This document shows, piece after piece, positions 16,717-25,315 of a stretch of DNA of 64,000 nt; position 1 is the stretch's first letter; each line of letters begins with the position of its first letter. The notes below the pieces were generated by a model. The model saw only the letters and a program-made list of their open reading frames with translations. It did no database searches and was not told the origin of the DNA. The DNA is from Pararhodobacter sp. SW119. Lineage in GTDB: Bacteria > Pseudomonadota > Alphaproteobacteria > Rhodobacterales > Rhodobacteraceae. A program made the translations under genes and the position numbers. The stretch spans positions 124,001-188,000 of the forward strand of contig NZ_JADDJF010000003.1 in the NCBI RefSeq assembly GCF_017811755.1, read 5' to 3'.

Positions 16717-17991
16717 TCAGGCGTTCGCGCGCAGCACCGATCCGGCCAGGTAGAGCGACCCGCAGATCAGCACGCGCGCCGACGGATCGCGGGCGGCGAT
16801 CATGGCCAGCGCGGCCTCGACCGACGGCGCGGTCTCGGCGGGAATGCCGGCGCGGGTGGCGGCTTCGGCGGTGATCTCGGCCGGCAGGGTCGCGGCTTCG
16901 CCCGGGATGGACACTGCGATCAGCCCCTTCAGATGGCCGGCCAGCGGCGTCATGAAGCCCGCCACGTCCTTGGTGTTGAGCATCCCGCTGACCGCCCAGG
17001 TCGGGCGCGCAGGCAATTGCGCCAGCGTTGCCGCAATGGCGCGACCGGCCGAGGGATTGTGCCCGCCATCCAGCCACAGCTCCAGCCCCGGCGCGCTGGC
17101 CGGCAACGGCCCCTCGCGCAGCCGCTGCATGCGCGCGGGCCAATCGGCGCGGGTGACGGCGGCGTCATGGGCAGCCTCGCCCGCGCCCAGATGGCGCAGC
17201 GCGGCCAGCGCGGCGCCGGCATTCTCGATCTGGTGGGGTCCGGGCAGGTTGGGCAGCGGCAGGTCCAGAAGCCCGCGTTCGTCCTGAAAGGTCAGGCGCC
17301 CGCGTTCGGCATAGGCATGCCAGTGCTGCCGGTGGACCAGAAGCGGCGCGCCCAGCCGTTCCGCCCGCGCCTCGATCACGTCCAGCGCCTCCTCCTCCTG
17401 CGGGCCGACGATGCAGGGGACGAGACGCTTGAGGATGCCCGCCTTCTCGCCGGCGATCTCGGGCAGCGTCTCGCCCAGGTACTGCTGGTGGTCGAGCGAG
17501 ACGGGCGTGATGACGGTCAGCACCGGGCGGTCGACCACGTTGGTCGCATCCAGCCGCCCGCCCAGCCCGACCTCGAGCAGCGTGTAGTCGGCGGGCGTGC
17601 GGGCGAAGGCCAGGAAGGCGGCGCAGGTCGTGATCTCGAAATAGGTGATCGCCTCGCCGCCATTGGCGGCGTAGCATTCGTCCAGCACCGCCGTCAGGTC
17701 GGGTTCCGTGATCAGCTGCCCGGCCAGCCGGATCCGCTCGTGAAACCGGGCCAGATGCGGCGAGGTATAGGCGTGGACGCGCTTGCCCTCGCCCTCCAGC
17801 CCGGCGCGGACCATCGCCAGCGTCGAGCCCTTTCCGTTGGTGCCGGCGATATGGATCACCGGCGGCAGGTCGCGCTCGGGATGGCCGAGCGCGGCCAGCA
17901 ACCGCCAGACCCGGTCCAGCGTCAGGTCGATGATCTTCGGATGCAGCGCCATCATCCGCTGGAGGATGGCGTCCGAGCCTGGTGCGCTCAC
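16717..17991 (-). CDS. folC: Bifunctional folylpolyglutamate/dihydrofolate synthase FolC
   Basis: This adds glutamate to dihydropteroate and to folates. It is a 424-aa Mur-ligase-fold protein with the P-loop GTNGKGST, the TSPHL motif, the YFEITT and EVGLGGRLDATN segments, and the C-terminal LDGGHNPSAGR. It begins 10 nt after accD, the usual alphaproteobacterial accD-folC pair. Confidence 0.95.
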   Translation of the reverse strand: MSAPGSDAILQRMMALHPKIIDLTLDRVWRLLAALGHPERDLPPVIHIAGTNGKGSTLAMVRAGLEGEGKRVHAYTSPHLARFHERIRLAGQLITEPDLTAVLDECYAANGGEAITYFEITTCAAFLAFARTPADYTLLEVGLGGRLDATNVVDRPVLTVITPVSLDHQQYLGETLPEIAGEKAGILKRLVPCIVGPQEEEALDVIEARAERLGAPLLVHRQHWHAYAERGRLTFQDERGLLDLPLPNLPGPHQIENAGAALAALRHLGAGEAAHDAAVTRADWPARMQRLREGPLPASAPGLELWLDGGHNPSAGRAIAATLAQLPARPTWAVSGMLNTKDVAGFMTPLAGHLKGLIAVSIPGEAATLPAEITAEAATRAGIPAETAPSVEAALAMIAARDPSARVLICGSLYLAGSVLRANA

Positions 17992-18001
17992 GGCCGCGCG
18001 C

Positions 18002-18973
18002 TCATTTCTTCTTGTCGGCGGGCGCGGGGGCCGCCGGGGCGGGCGGGGTCGGCTCGGCGGCGGTAGGAAGGGACTCGACGGCGGGAATGGGATCCGGCGC
18101 CGGCAGGTCGCCGGCCACCGCGGGCGGCTTGCCGGTCAGCATCCGCAGGATGGTGATCAACTCGCGCCGCATGTCCTTGCGTTGCGTCACCCGGTCCAGC
18201 ATGCCGTGATCCAGCAGGTATTCGGCCCGCTGGAACCCCTCGGGCAGTTTTTCGCGGATGGTCTGTTCGATCACCCGCGGGCCGGCAAAGCAGATCAACG
18301 CGTTCGGCTCGGCGATCTGCACGTCGCCCAGCATGGCGTAGCTGGCGGTGACGCCGCCGGTGGTCGGATGGGTCAGCACGCAGATATAGGGCAGGCCGGC
18401 TTCCTTCAGCATCTCCAGCGCGACGGTGGTGCGCGGCATCTGCATCAGGCTCAGGATGCCTTCCTGCATGCGCGCGCCCCCGGCGGCGGCGAACAGCACC
18501 AGCGGCCGCTTGCGATCGATCGCGCGCTCGCAGGCGGCGATGATCGCATTCCCGACATACATCCCCATCGACCCGCCCATGAAGGCGAAATCCTGCGCTG
18601 CGGCGACAATGGGCGTGCGCCCGATCTCGCCCTCGGCGACCAGCATCGCCTCGCGCTCGCCGGTGGCCTTCTGCGCCGCGCGCATCCGGTCGGGGTATTT
18701 CTTCTGATCGCGGAAATGCAGCGGGTCGGCGACCGGATCGGGCACCGACACCTCGGCAAAGATCCCGCCGTCAAAAAGCCCCGCAAACCGCGCGCGCGGC
18801 GTGATCGCCAAGTGGTGGCCGCAATAGGTGCAGACCTGCAGATTGTCGCTGAGTTCGCGGTGAAACAGCATCGAGCCGCATTCGGGGCATTTCGTCCACA
18901 GGTTCTCGGGCACTTCCCGGCGCGAGAAGAGCGAGTTGATCGTCGGGCGAACGTAGTTCGTGATCCAGTTCAT
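18002..18973 (-). CDS. accD: Acetyl-CoA carboxylase carboxyltransferase beta subunit
   Basis: This subunit forms malonyl-CoA with AccA in fatty-acid synthesis. The 323-aa protein has the N-terminal zinc ribbon CPEC...CTYC (about residues 29-51) and the crotonase-fold core with [21 protein letters not shown] and [12 protein letters not shown]. The C-terminal 40 residues are an Ala/Pro-rich tail ending in DKKK. Operon with folC. Confidence 0.96.
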   Translation of the reverse strand: MNWITNYVRPTINSLFSRREVPENLWTKCPECGSMLFHRELSDNLQVCTYCGHHLAITPRARFAGLFDGGIFAEVSVPDPVADPLHFRDQKKYPDRMRAAQKATGEREAMLVAEGEIGRTPIVAAAQDFAFMGGSMGMYVGNAIIAACERAIDRKRPLVLFAAAGGARMQEGILSLMQMPRTTVALEMLKEAGLPYICVLTHPTTGGVTASYAMLGDVQIAEPNALICFAGPRVIEQTIREKLPEGFQRAEYLLDHGMLDRVTQRKDMRRELITILRMLTGKPPAVAGDLPAPDPIPAVESLPTAAEPTPPAPAAPAPADKKK

Positions 18974-19033
18974 GGCCGGGCCCCTGCAGCGTCTGGGGTC
19001 GAAATACGCCGCGCGCGGGCCGAATGCAACGCG

Positions 19034-19912
19034 TCAGCGTCGCGCCAGCCATAGCCGCGCCAGCGCCCAGACCATCGCCATCAGCCCCATGTCGGCGATC
19101 AGCAGCGCATCCAGCGCCATGCCGTCGCCCTCGGCCACGCGGAACAGCGCCAGCCCATCGAGGCCGGCCATCGCCGAGACCATCAGCACGGCGATCACGT
19201 TGTTGGCGAAATGCAGCCCCCAGGCCAGCCCGATCGACCCGCTGCGCGCGGTCAGGTCCGCCGCGATCAGCCCGAAGAAGCCGGTCACCGCGACAACAAG
19301 CCAGGGCGAGACCGGCCCGACGTCCGGCGCGTAATGCGCCAGCCCGAACAGCGCCGCCGGCACCCCCATCCAGACCACGGCCGAGGCAAAGCGCGCCGCC
19401 AGTTGCTGTTGCAGGTAGCCGCGAAAGACCACCTCCTCCGCCCCCGTCTGGATCAGCAGACCCAGAAGCGCGAGCGGCAGGAAGGCCAGCCAGACACCCG
19501 CCGGCGTCGCCGCCTCCAGCGGTGGCACGAACGGCAGCAGCGCCAGGCCCGCGACCGCCACCACGGCCGTCACCCCCAGCCCGGCCGCGAAGTCGCGCAG
19601 CACCGCCGGGCCGCGTCCGATCACGCTGCCAAGGCTGCGCGCATGCAAAAGCCGCACCGCGGCCCAGACACCGATCCACGGTCCCACGAAGGTCGCCAGC
19701 AGGACGATCACCGCCCAGGGGTCGCTGCCGACGCCGAAGGCGCGCAAGCCGGCCTCGACCCGGTCCGGCCCCGCCGTCAGCCACAGAAGACCGCCCAGGG
19801 CCGCGATCCAGCCAAAATAGCAGGCGGCGATGACCCCCAGGCCAAGAACCAGACGCCAGATCTCGGGGCGATGCCGGGCAGGGGCGGTAAAACGGGCGAA
19901 GGCAGGGGTCAT
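19034..19912 (-). CDS. CPBP-family intramembrane metalloprotease-like protein
   Basis: This is a 292-aa polytopic membrane protein of the CPBP (Abi/CAAX) family. The three conserved motifs are present: EEVVFRG (EExxxR), FGLAHY (FxxxH) and HFANN (HxxxN/B). Such proteins are intramembrane glutamic or metallo-endopeptidases of mostly unknown substrate. The gene lies 60 bp upstream of accD on the same strand. Confidence 0.85.
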   Translation of the reverse strand: MTPAFARFTAPARHRPEIWRLVLGLGVIAACYFGWIAALGGLLWLTAGPDRVEAGLRAFGVGSDPWAVIVLLATFVGPWIGVWAAVRLLHARSLGSVIGRGPAVLRDFAAGLGVTAVVAVAGLALLPFVPPLEAATPAGVWLAFLPLALLGLLIQTGAEEVVFRGYLQQQLAARFASAVVWMGVPAALFGLAHYAPDVGPVSPWLVVAVTGFFGLIAADLTARSGSIGLAWGLHFANNVIAVLMVSAMAGLDGLALFRVAEGDGMALDALLIADMGLMAMVWALARLWLARR

Positions 19913-20017
19913 CGGGGCTCCGGGCGGCTACGCGCGGTCATGTATGCGCGCCGGCGCGCAATCCAAGCCTTCAGGGCGCGGGGCATTGCAAAACCCGGCG
20001 TCGCGGCAATCGACCGC

Positions 20018-20554
20018 TCACGCCTTTCCGAGGATGCGCTTGAACCAGCCCTTCTTCGGCGCCTCCGTTGCCGCGGCGCCTTCGTCCTGCGCCGCCGGCG
20101 CATCGCCCGCTTCCGGACCCTCGACCGCCTCCTGGAACCGGGCGAAGAAGCTTTCGGCCATCTTGCGCGCGAAACCGTCGATGATCCGGCTGCCCAGCTG
20201 GGCAAGCTTGCCGCCGACCTTGGCGTCGACCTCGTAGGACAGCATCGTGCCGTCGCCATCGGGCGCAAGGCGGACCTTGGCGGCGCCCTTGGCAAAGCCC
20301 GCGGCCCCGCCCTTGCCCTCGCCGGTCAGCGTCAGGCTTTCGCCCTCGACCATGTCGGCGACGGTGACGGTGCCGTTGAACTTCGCCCGCACCGGGCCGA
20401 CCTTCTGCACGACGACCGCCTCGAACCCCTCCTCGGCCGAGCCGGTCAGTTCCTCGCAGCCCGGCACGCTGGCCTTCAGCACCTCCGGGTCCAGAAGCGC
20501 CGCCCAGACGACCTCGGGCGGGGCATCGATGCGGCGTTCGTCACTCATCTGCAT
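20018..20554 (-). CDS. CoxG-like SRPBCC-fold protein (CO dehydrogenase subunit G family)
   Basis: This is a 178-aa START/SRPBCC-fold protein with the family opening IDAPPEVVWAALLDPEVLKASVPGCEEL. CoxG in Oligotropha anchors or helps assemble aerobic Mo-CO dehydrogenase at the membrane. A charged/Ala-rich linker (about residues 140-165) ends in a basic KKGWFKRILGKA tail that could touch the membrane. It is divergent from coxD-like moxR across a 366-bp gap that contains element R2. Confidence 0.85.
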   Translation of the reverse strand: MQMSDERRIDAPPEVVWAALLDPEVLKASVPGCEELTGSAEEGFEAVVVQKVGPVRAKFNGTVTVADMVEGESLTLTGEGKGGAAGFAKGAAKVRLAPDGDGTMLSYEVDAKVGGKLAQLGSRIIDGFARKMAESFFARFQEAVEGPEAGDAPAAQDEGAAATEAPKKGWFKRILGKA

Positions 20555-20920
20555 GCGCAGTCCTCCATCCTCACCGGGTGCAGCATAGGCCTTGCGCCCG
20601 GTGCGGAAAAGCCTTCTTGCGGGGCCGGGCGGGCACGGCGCGGGGGGCGGTCCGCGGGCGCGGCGAACCCGCCTTCATGCGGCCGCGCCAAAGCTTTCCC
20701 GAAAGTCAACAAAAATTCTCTTTCCCTTTTATATCATGTACTTGGCGGAAGGTCCAAATTTGGACCGCCTGCCCCAACTCCCGCGCGCGAGGCGGCGGGC
20801 ACCGGTTCGCGTCGTTGCTCGCGCCCGTCACGATCCGTCGTGCCGTCGCCCCGCGCGCAACCTGCCTTGACCCCGACGCCGCCGCGCCCCACCATCCCCC
20901 GCACCGGACCGGAGGTTGAC
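20555..20920. other. 366-bp divergent gap coxG / coxD-like
   Basis: No gene is seen. The left half is GC-rich without notable signals. The A/T-rich stretch around 20700-20745 together with the palindrome at 20751-20766 forms intergenic element R2. The right end carries the GGAGG (20911-20915) ribosome-binding site of the moxR gene. Confidence 0.7.
20699..20766 (-). repeat. Intergenic element R2
   Basis: Reading on the minus strand, the perfect palindrome GGTCCAAATTTGGACC (20751-20766) is followed by the box CAAGTACATGAT (20744-20733), starting 15 nt from the centre. TTGAC begins at 20709, 50 nt from the centre, and is followed by TTTCGG. Palindrome, box and tail have the same spacing as R3-R7. 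The palindrome is identical to that of R6. Confidence 0.62.
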
Positions 20921-21832
20921 GTGACCCATATCCCCGCCTCGATCGATGCCGTGCAGGCCCTCCTCGCCGGGCAGAACTATGTCTGCGGCCGGGCGCTGGC
21001 GACGGTGACCTTCCTCGGCCTGAAGCTCGGCCGGCCGCTGTTTCTGGAAGGCGAGGCCGGCACCGGCAAGACCGAGATCGCCAAGGCACTCGCCACCGCG
21101 CTCGACCGCCGCCTGATCCGCCTGCAGTGCTACGAGGGGCTGGACGCCGCCTCGGCCGTTTACGAGTGGAACTTCGCCGCCCAGATGATCGCCATCCGCG
21201 CCGCCGAGGCCGCCGGCGGCGCCGACCGCGACACGCTGACCGCCGAACTTTTCACCGAAGATTACCTGATCGAGCGCCCGCTCCTGCAGGCCATGCGCCC
21301 CCAGCCCGGCGGCGCGCCGGTCCTGCTCATCGACGAGGTCGACCGCACCGACGAGCCGTTCGAGGCCTTCCTGCTCGAAGCCCTCTCCGACTTCCAGGTC
21401 ACCATCCCCGAACTCGGCACCGTCAAGGCGCCCGAGCCGCCGATCGTCATCCTGACCTCGAACCGCACGCGCGAGGTGCACGACGCGCTCAAGCGCCGCT
21501 GCCTCTATCACTGGGTCGACTACCCCGGCTTCGACCGCGAGATCGAGATCCTGCACGCCCGCGCCCCGGAAGCCTCGGAAACCCTCAGCCGCGAGGTCGT
21601 GGCCTTCGTGCAGCGCCTGCGCACCGAGGACCTGTTCAAGAAGCCCGGCGTCGCCGAAACCATCGACTGGGCGAAATGCCTGCTCGCGCTCGACGTGCTC
21701 ACCCTCTCGCCCGAGGTCATCTCGGACACGCTGGGCGCGATCCTGAAATACCAAGACGACATCGCCCGGCTGCAGGGGATGGAGGCCAAGCGCCTGCTGG
21801 ACGAGGCCCGGAAATCCCTTGAGCCCGCCTGA
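20921..21832 (+). CDS. MoxR-family AAA+ ATPase (CoxD-like)
   Basis: This is a 303-aa AAA+ chaperone with Walker A GEAGTGKTE, Walker B VLLIDEVDR and the SNRTREVHDALKRRC arginine-finger region. CoxD-like MoxR proteins help build the Cu-S-Mo centre of CO dehydrogenase together with a VWA partner. The start is GTG at 20921, 5 nt after GGAGG; no closer ATG exists. The VWA gene follows 84 bp downstream. Confidence 0.9.
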   Translation: MTHIPASIDAVQALLAGQNYVCGRALATVTFLGLKLGRPLFLEGEAGTGKTEIAKALATALDRRLIRLQCYEGLDAASAVYEWNFAAQMIAIRAAEAAGGADRDTLTAELFTEDYLIERPLLQAMRPQPGGAPVLLIDEVDRTDEPFEAFLLEALSDFQVTIPELGTVKAPEPPIVILTSNRTREVHDALKRRCLYHWVDYPGFDREIEILHARAPEASETLSREVVAFVQRLRTEDLFKKPGVAETIDWAKCLLALDVLTLSPEVISDTLGAILKYQDDIARLQGMEAKRLLDEARKSLEPA

Positions 21833-21849
21833 GCCGATTTTCTGTCTGA

Positions 21850-21890
21850 AAATATCCCACGGGGGGTCCGGGGGGCGTGAAGCCCCCCGG
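21850..21890 (+). other. G/C stem-loop with ATCCC-G6 leader between coxD and coxE
   Basis: CCGGGGGGC (21868-21876) pairs with GCCCCCCGG (21882-21890) around a 5-nt loop. It is preceded by an A/T-rich stretch and ATCCCACGGGGGG. A similar leader plus G/C hairpin recurs near 30335-30380. It may tune the coxD:coxE mRNA ratio. Confidence 0.45.
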
Positions 21891-21916
21891 CGTCGGCACC
21901 GTGGCCAGCGGCCCGC

Positions 21917-23188
21917 ATGATGCCCAGCGACCCCGACCTTACCCTGCCCGACGAAGGCAAGCTCGTCCACAACATCACCCATTTCGCCCGCGCCCTGCGC
22001 CGGGCCGGTCTGCCCATCGGGCCGGGACGGGTGCAGACGGCGATCGAGGCGGTGGCAGCGGCGGGCTTCACCGAGAAGACCGATTTCTACTGGATCCTCC
22101 ACGCCTGCTTCGTGAATCGTCCCGAGGAGCGGACGATCTTCCATCAGACCTTTCGCCTGTTCTGGCGCGACCCGCGCTACATGGAGCAGATGATGGCGCT
22201 CCTGCTGCCCGCCATGCGCGGCGTGCAGGAGGAGGATCGCGCCGCCGATGCCGCCCGCCGCGCCGCCGAGGCGCTGCTCGCCGATGCCGAAATGCCGCCC
22301 GCGCCCGAGACGCCCGAGAGCGACGACGAGGAGCTGCGCATCGAGGTCGACGCGACCGCCACCGCCTCGGCCGAGGAGCGGCTGCGCCAGCTGGATTTCG
22401 AACAGATGACGGTGGCCGAGGCGGCGGCGGCCCGGCGCATGCTCACACGCCTCGCCCTGCCGGTGAAGCCGCTGGCGACGCGGCGGCTGAAGCCCGACGC
22501 CCGCGGCGCCCGGCCCGACTGGCGGCGCACGCTGCGCGCGAGCCTGCGCACCGGGGGTGAGATCGCCACGATCGCGCGGCGGCGGCCGGCGACGCGCTGG
22601 CCGGCGCTGGTGGTGCTGTGCGACATCTCGGGCTCGATGGCGTCCTATTCGCGGATGGTACTGCATTTCGTCCACGCGGTCGCCAACCGGCAGGGGCAGG
22701 GCTGGGCCAGGGTCCATGCCTTCACCTTCGGCACCCGGCTGACCAACATCACCCGCCACCTGCGCCAGCGCGACGTCGATGCGGCGCTGGCCGCCGCGGG
22801 GCGGAAGGCGCAGGACTGGCAGGGCGGCACCCGCATCGGCGAGAGCCTGCACGCCTTCAACCGCGACTGGTCGCGCCGGGTGCTGGCGCAGGGGGCGGTG
22901 GTGCTGATCATCACCGACGGGCTGGACCGCGGCGCGCCCGCCGATCTGGCGCGCGAGATGGAGCGGCTGCGCCTGTCGGCGCGGCGGGTGGTCTGGATCA
23001 ACCCGCTCTTGCGCTGGGACGGGTTCGCGCCCCGCGCGCAGGGGGTGCGGGCGATGCTGCCGCATGTCGATACGCTGCGCGCGGGGCATTCCGTCGCCTC
23101 GCTGGAGGCGCTGGCACAGGCGCTGTCGGACCCGAAGGACCGGGGCGAGAAGACGCGGCTGATGGCGATGCTGGGGGCCGGGGACTGA
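21917..23188 (+). CDS. VWA-domain protein (CoxE-like)
   Basis: This is a 423-aa CoxE-type protein with an N-terminal all-helical region, an acidic middle (about residues 110-150) and a C-terminal von Willebrand A domain whose MIDAS reads CDISGSMASYS. CoxE acts with the MoxR ATPase CoxD in CO-dehydrogenase cofactor maturation. It starts at tandem ATGs (21917/21920). Confidence 0.88.
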   Translation: MMPSDPDLTLPDEGKLVHNITHFARALRRAGLPIGPGRVQTAIEAVAAAGFTEKTDFYWILHACFVNRPEERTIFHQTFRLFWRDPRYMEQMMALLLPAMRGVQEEDRAADAARRAAEALLADAEMPPAPETPESDDEELRIEVDATATASAEERLRQLDFEQMTVAEAAAARRMLTRLALPVKPLATRRLKPDARGARPDWRRTLRASLRTGGEIATIARRRPATRWPALVVLCDISGSMASYSRMVLHFVHAVANRQGQGWARVHAFTFGTRLTNITRHLRQRDVDAALAAAGRKAQDWQGGTRIGESLHAFNRDWSRRVLAQGAVVLIITDGLDRGAPADLAREMERLRLSARRVVWINPLLRWDGFAPRAQGVRAMLPHVDTLRAGHSVASLEALAQALSDPKDRGEKTRLMAMLGAGD

Positions 23189-23247
23189 AGATTCGACCGT
23201 GAATGCCGGCGCCTGACCGCGGTCCCGGGCCGTTTCCGACAGGGGGC

Positions 23248-23261
23248 GTCCAAGCTTGGAC
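23248..23261. repeat. Isolated GTCCAA-GC-TTGGAC palindrome
   Basis: This is a perfect 14-bp palindrome matching the core seen in R2, R5 and R6 (GTCCAA-NN-TTGGAC). The YAAV-N4-TGAW box and the TTAAC tail are absent at the expected distances on both sides. It is therefore either a decayed element or a separate protein-binding site. Confidence 0.5.
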
Positions 23262-23320
23262 AGACCTGCCGTCGGCACCGAAAAGTGTTCAAATTTTGCA
23301 GATCGGGCGTCGGACTTGCA

Positions 23321-23377
23321 AACTGGAGACGCAAAACGGCCATTATGTGAAAAGAATCTCCAGTTTTTGGCGTCTCC
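23321..23377 (+). promoter_or_regulatory. Overlapping alternative hairpins (attenuator-like)
   Basis: AACTGGAGA (23321-23329) pairs with TCTCCAGTT (23357-23365), whose right end runs into a TTTTT stretch at 23364-23368. GGAGACGC (23325-23332) also pairs perfectly with GCGTCTCC (23370-23377). The two pairings share the same 5' arm and exclude each other. This is the layout expected of a terminator/antiterminator switch. The inference is from the sequence only. Confidence 0.4.
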
Positions 23378-23529
23378 AATTATTCTACCACATCTTGTGC
23401 ATTCTCGCCTTGCCCCCACATCGGGTGGGCCGCACGCGCGTGCATCCGCCAGGGGGTGCAAATCCGCCGGCGCCGGGGCCATATCCAGAACGAAGAACCC
23501 GCAAACCGGTCACGAAACGGAGGCCCGCC

Positions 23530-24276
23530 ATGTCCGCGAAAACCGCCAAGCTCTACCGCATGGACACGCCCGATCATCATTGCCCCTTCGGCCAGAAGTC
23601 CCGCCACCTTCTGCGCAGCCACGGATTCGAGGTGGAGGATCATCCACTGCGCACGCGCGCCGAAACCGACGCCTTCATGGAAGCCGAGGGGGTGGAGACG
23701 ACGCCGCAGACCTATATCGACGGTGAACGCATCGGCGGCTACGAGGACCTGCGAAAGCATCTGGGCCTTTCCGTGCCCGACCCCGACGCGCCGACCTACC
23801 GGCCCATCGTGGCGATCTTCGCCATCGCCTTCGCGCTGGCGCTGGTCGTCGTCTGGCTACGCGGCGCGCCGATCCTGTCGCTGGCGCTGGTCGAGTCCTT
23901 CGTGGCACTGGGCATGACGCTGCTGGGCCTGCAGAAGCTCAAGGATGTCGAAGGCTTCTCGACCATGTTCCTCAACTACGACCTGCTGGCCCGGCGCTGG
24001 GTGCCCTACAGCTACGTCTACCCCTATGCCGAGACGCTGGCCGGCGTGCTGATGCTGGCCGGCGTGCTGATCTGGCTCGCCGCGCCGCTGGCGCTGTTCA
24101 TCGGCGCGATCGGCGCGGCCTCGGTCATCCAGGCCGTCTGGATCGAGAAGCGCGAGTTGCGCTGCGCCTGCGCCGGCAGCGGCACCAACGTCCCCCTCGG
24201 CCCCGTGTCGCTGACCGAGAACCTGGCGATGGTGGCGATGGGCTTGTGGATGTTCGCGCGGGCCTATCTTCTGTGA
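23530..24276 (+). CDS. Glutaredoxin-MauE/DoxX fusion membrane protein
   Basis: This is a 248-aa protein. Residues 1-85 are a glutaredoxin-like domain with C18-P-F-G in the active-site position and TTPQTYIDGERIGGYEDL. Residues about 95-248 form four transmembrane helices of the MauE/DoxX type, with a CAC pair near residue 217. MauE proteins support disulfide or cofactor maturation. The fusion probably delivers electrons across the membrane to a redox protein. It sits between coxE-like and XdhC genes, so a role in Mo-hydroxylase maturation is possible but unproven. Confidence 0.8.
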   Translation: MSAKTAKLYRMDTPDHHCPFGQKSRHLLRSHGFEVEDHPLRTRAETDAFMEAEGVETTPQTYIDGERIGGYEDLRKHLGLSVPDPDAPTYRPIVAIFAIAFALALVVVWLRGAPILSLALVESFVALGMTLLGLQKLKDVEGFSTMFLNYDLLARRWVPYSYVYPYAETLAGVLMLAGVLIWLAAPLALFIGAIGAASVIQAVWIEKRELRCACAGSGTNVPLGPVSLTENLAMVAMGLWMFARAYLL

Positions 24277-24316
24277 CCGACCCGCGCCATTATCATCGGC
24301 AGCGAAGGGACCCCGC

Positions 24317-25315
24317 ATGAGCGACGCACAACACGACCGCATTCCCGAAATCGCGCTGGACTGGCACCGCGACGGCCGCGGCGCGGCGCTGGCAACGGTA
24401 ATCCAGACCTGGGGCTCGGCCCCGCGTCCCGCCGGCAGCCAGTTGGCGATTTCCGGCGCGGGCGAGATCATGGGATCGGTCTCCGGCGGGTGCGTGGAGG
24501 GCGCGGTGGTGGTCGAGGCGCAGGACGCGCTGGGCGACGGTGCCCCCCGCGTGCTGGAATTCGGCGTCGCCGACGAGGAGGCCTTTGCCGTCGGGCTGGC
24601 CTGCGGTGGCACGATCCGCGTGCTGGTGGAGCCGGTGGGCGGCGATTCTGGTGGGGCGATGCCCGAGGACATGCTGGCGGCCATCGTCGACGCCCGCGCC
24701 GAACGCCGCGCGCTGGGCTACGGCGTGCATATTGAGACCTGGGATCGCCGCCTGCTGACGCCCGAGGACGCGCCCGACCGCTTCCGCGCCGACCGCGCGG
24801 GGATGGAGGAGGGGGGCGAGTTCATCACGCTTTTCAACCCGCCGCTGCGGATGATCGTCGTGGGTGCCGTGCATATCGCGCAGGCGCTGTTGCCGATGGC
24901 GCGGTTGGCGGGCTACGATCCGGTGCTGATCGACCCGCGCGAGGCGTTCGGATCCGCGGCGCGCTTTCCGGGCGAGCGGATCCTGCACGACTGGCCGGAC
25001 GAGGCGATGGCCGCGGTCGGGCTGGACGCGCGCACGGCGGTGGTGACGCTGACCCATGACCCCAAGATCGACGACCCGGCGATCATGGCGGCGCTGGGCT
25101 CCGCGGCCTTCTACCTCGGCTGCCTGGGGTCGACGCGCACGCATGCCAAGCGGTTGGACCGGCTGCGCGCGGCGGGGCTGCGCGCGGCGGGGCTGGACGC
25201 GGCGGCGCTGGCGCGCATCCACGCGCCGGTGGGGCTGGATATCGGCGCGCGCAGCCCGGCCGAGATCGCCGTGGCGGTGCTGGCCGAGATCACGCAAGCG
25301 CTGCGGCGCGGCTGA
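24317..25315 (+). CDS. XdhC/CoxI-family molybdenum hydroxylase maturation protein
   Basis: This 332-aa protein has the N-terminal XdhC motif GSVSGGCVEGAV (about residues 54-65) and a C-terminal Rossmann-like XdhC_C domain (VVGAVHIAQALLPMARLAGY). XdhC-type factors hold and sulfurate the molybdopterin cytosine dinucleotide cofactor before insertion into xanthine- or CO-dehydrogenases. Its stop overlaps the next ATG (TGATG, 25313-25317). Confidence 0.9.
   Translation: MSDAQHDRIPEIALDWHRDGRGAALATVIQTWGSAPRPAGSQLAISGAGEIMGSVSGGCVEGAVVVEAQDALGDGAPRVLEFGVADEEAFAVGLACGGTIRVLVEPVGGDSGGAMPEDMLAAIVDARAERRALGYGVHIETWDRRLLTPEDAPDRFRADRAGMEEGGEFITLFNPPLRMIVVGAVHIAQALLPMARLAGYDPVLIDPREAFGSAARFPGERILHDWPDEAMAAVGLDARTAVVTLTHDPKIDDPAIMAALGSAAFYLGCLGSTRTHAKRLDRLRAAGLRAAGLDAAALARIHAPVGLDIGARSPAEIAVAVLAEITQALRRG

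Larger units (their letters stand above)
23189..23529. other. 341-bp leader region upstream of the glutaredoxin-MauE gene
   Basis: No gene is seen. It holds a perfect palindrome (23248-23261), an A/T-rich segment, the overlapping inverted repeats at 23321-23377, and the GGAGG-type ribosome-binding site just before the ATG at 23530. Confidence 0.6.

Noticed and set aside
23248-23261. Counting this palindrome as an eighth R element
   Set aside because: Neither side has the YAAV-N4-TGAW box at 15-26 nt nor TTAAC at about 50 nt from its centre.
20828-23482. Very long antisense open frames opposite coxD/E, over folC/hydantoinase (about 15.5-18 kb) and over eno/EamA (36-38.8 kb)
   Set aside because: In high-GC DNA the frames opposite good genes stay open by codon bias. 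Their translations are Arg/Pro/His-rich with no recognisable domains, and real genes cover the same bases.
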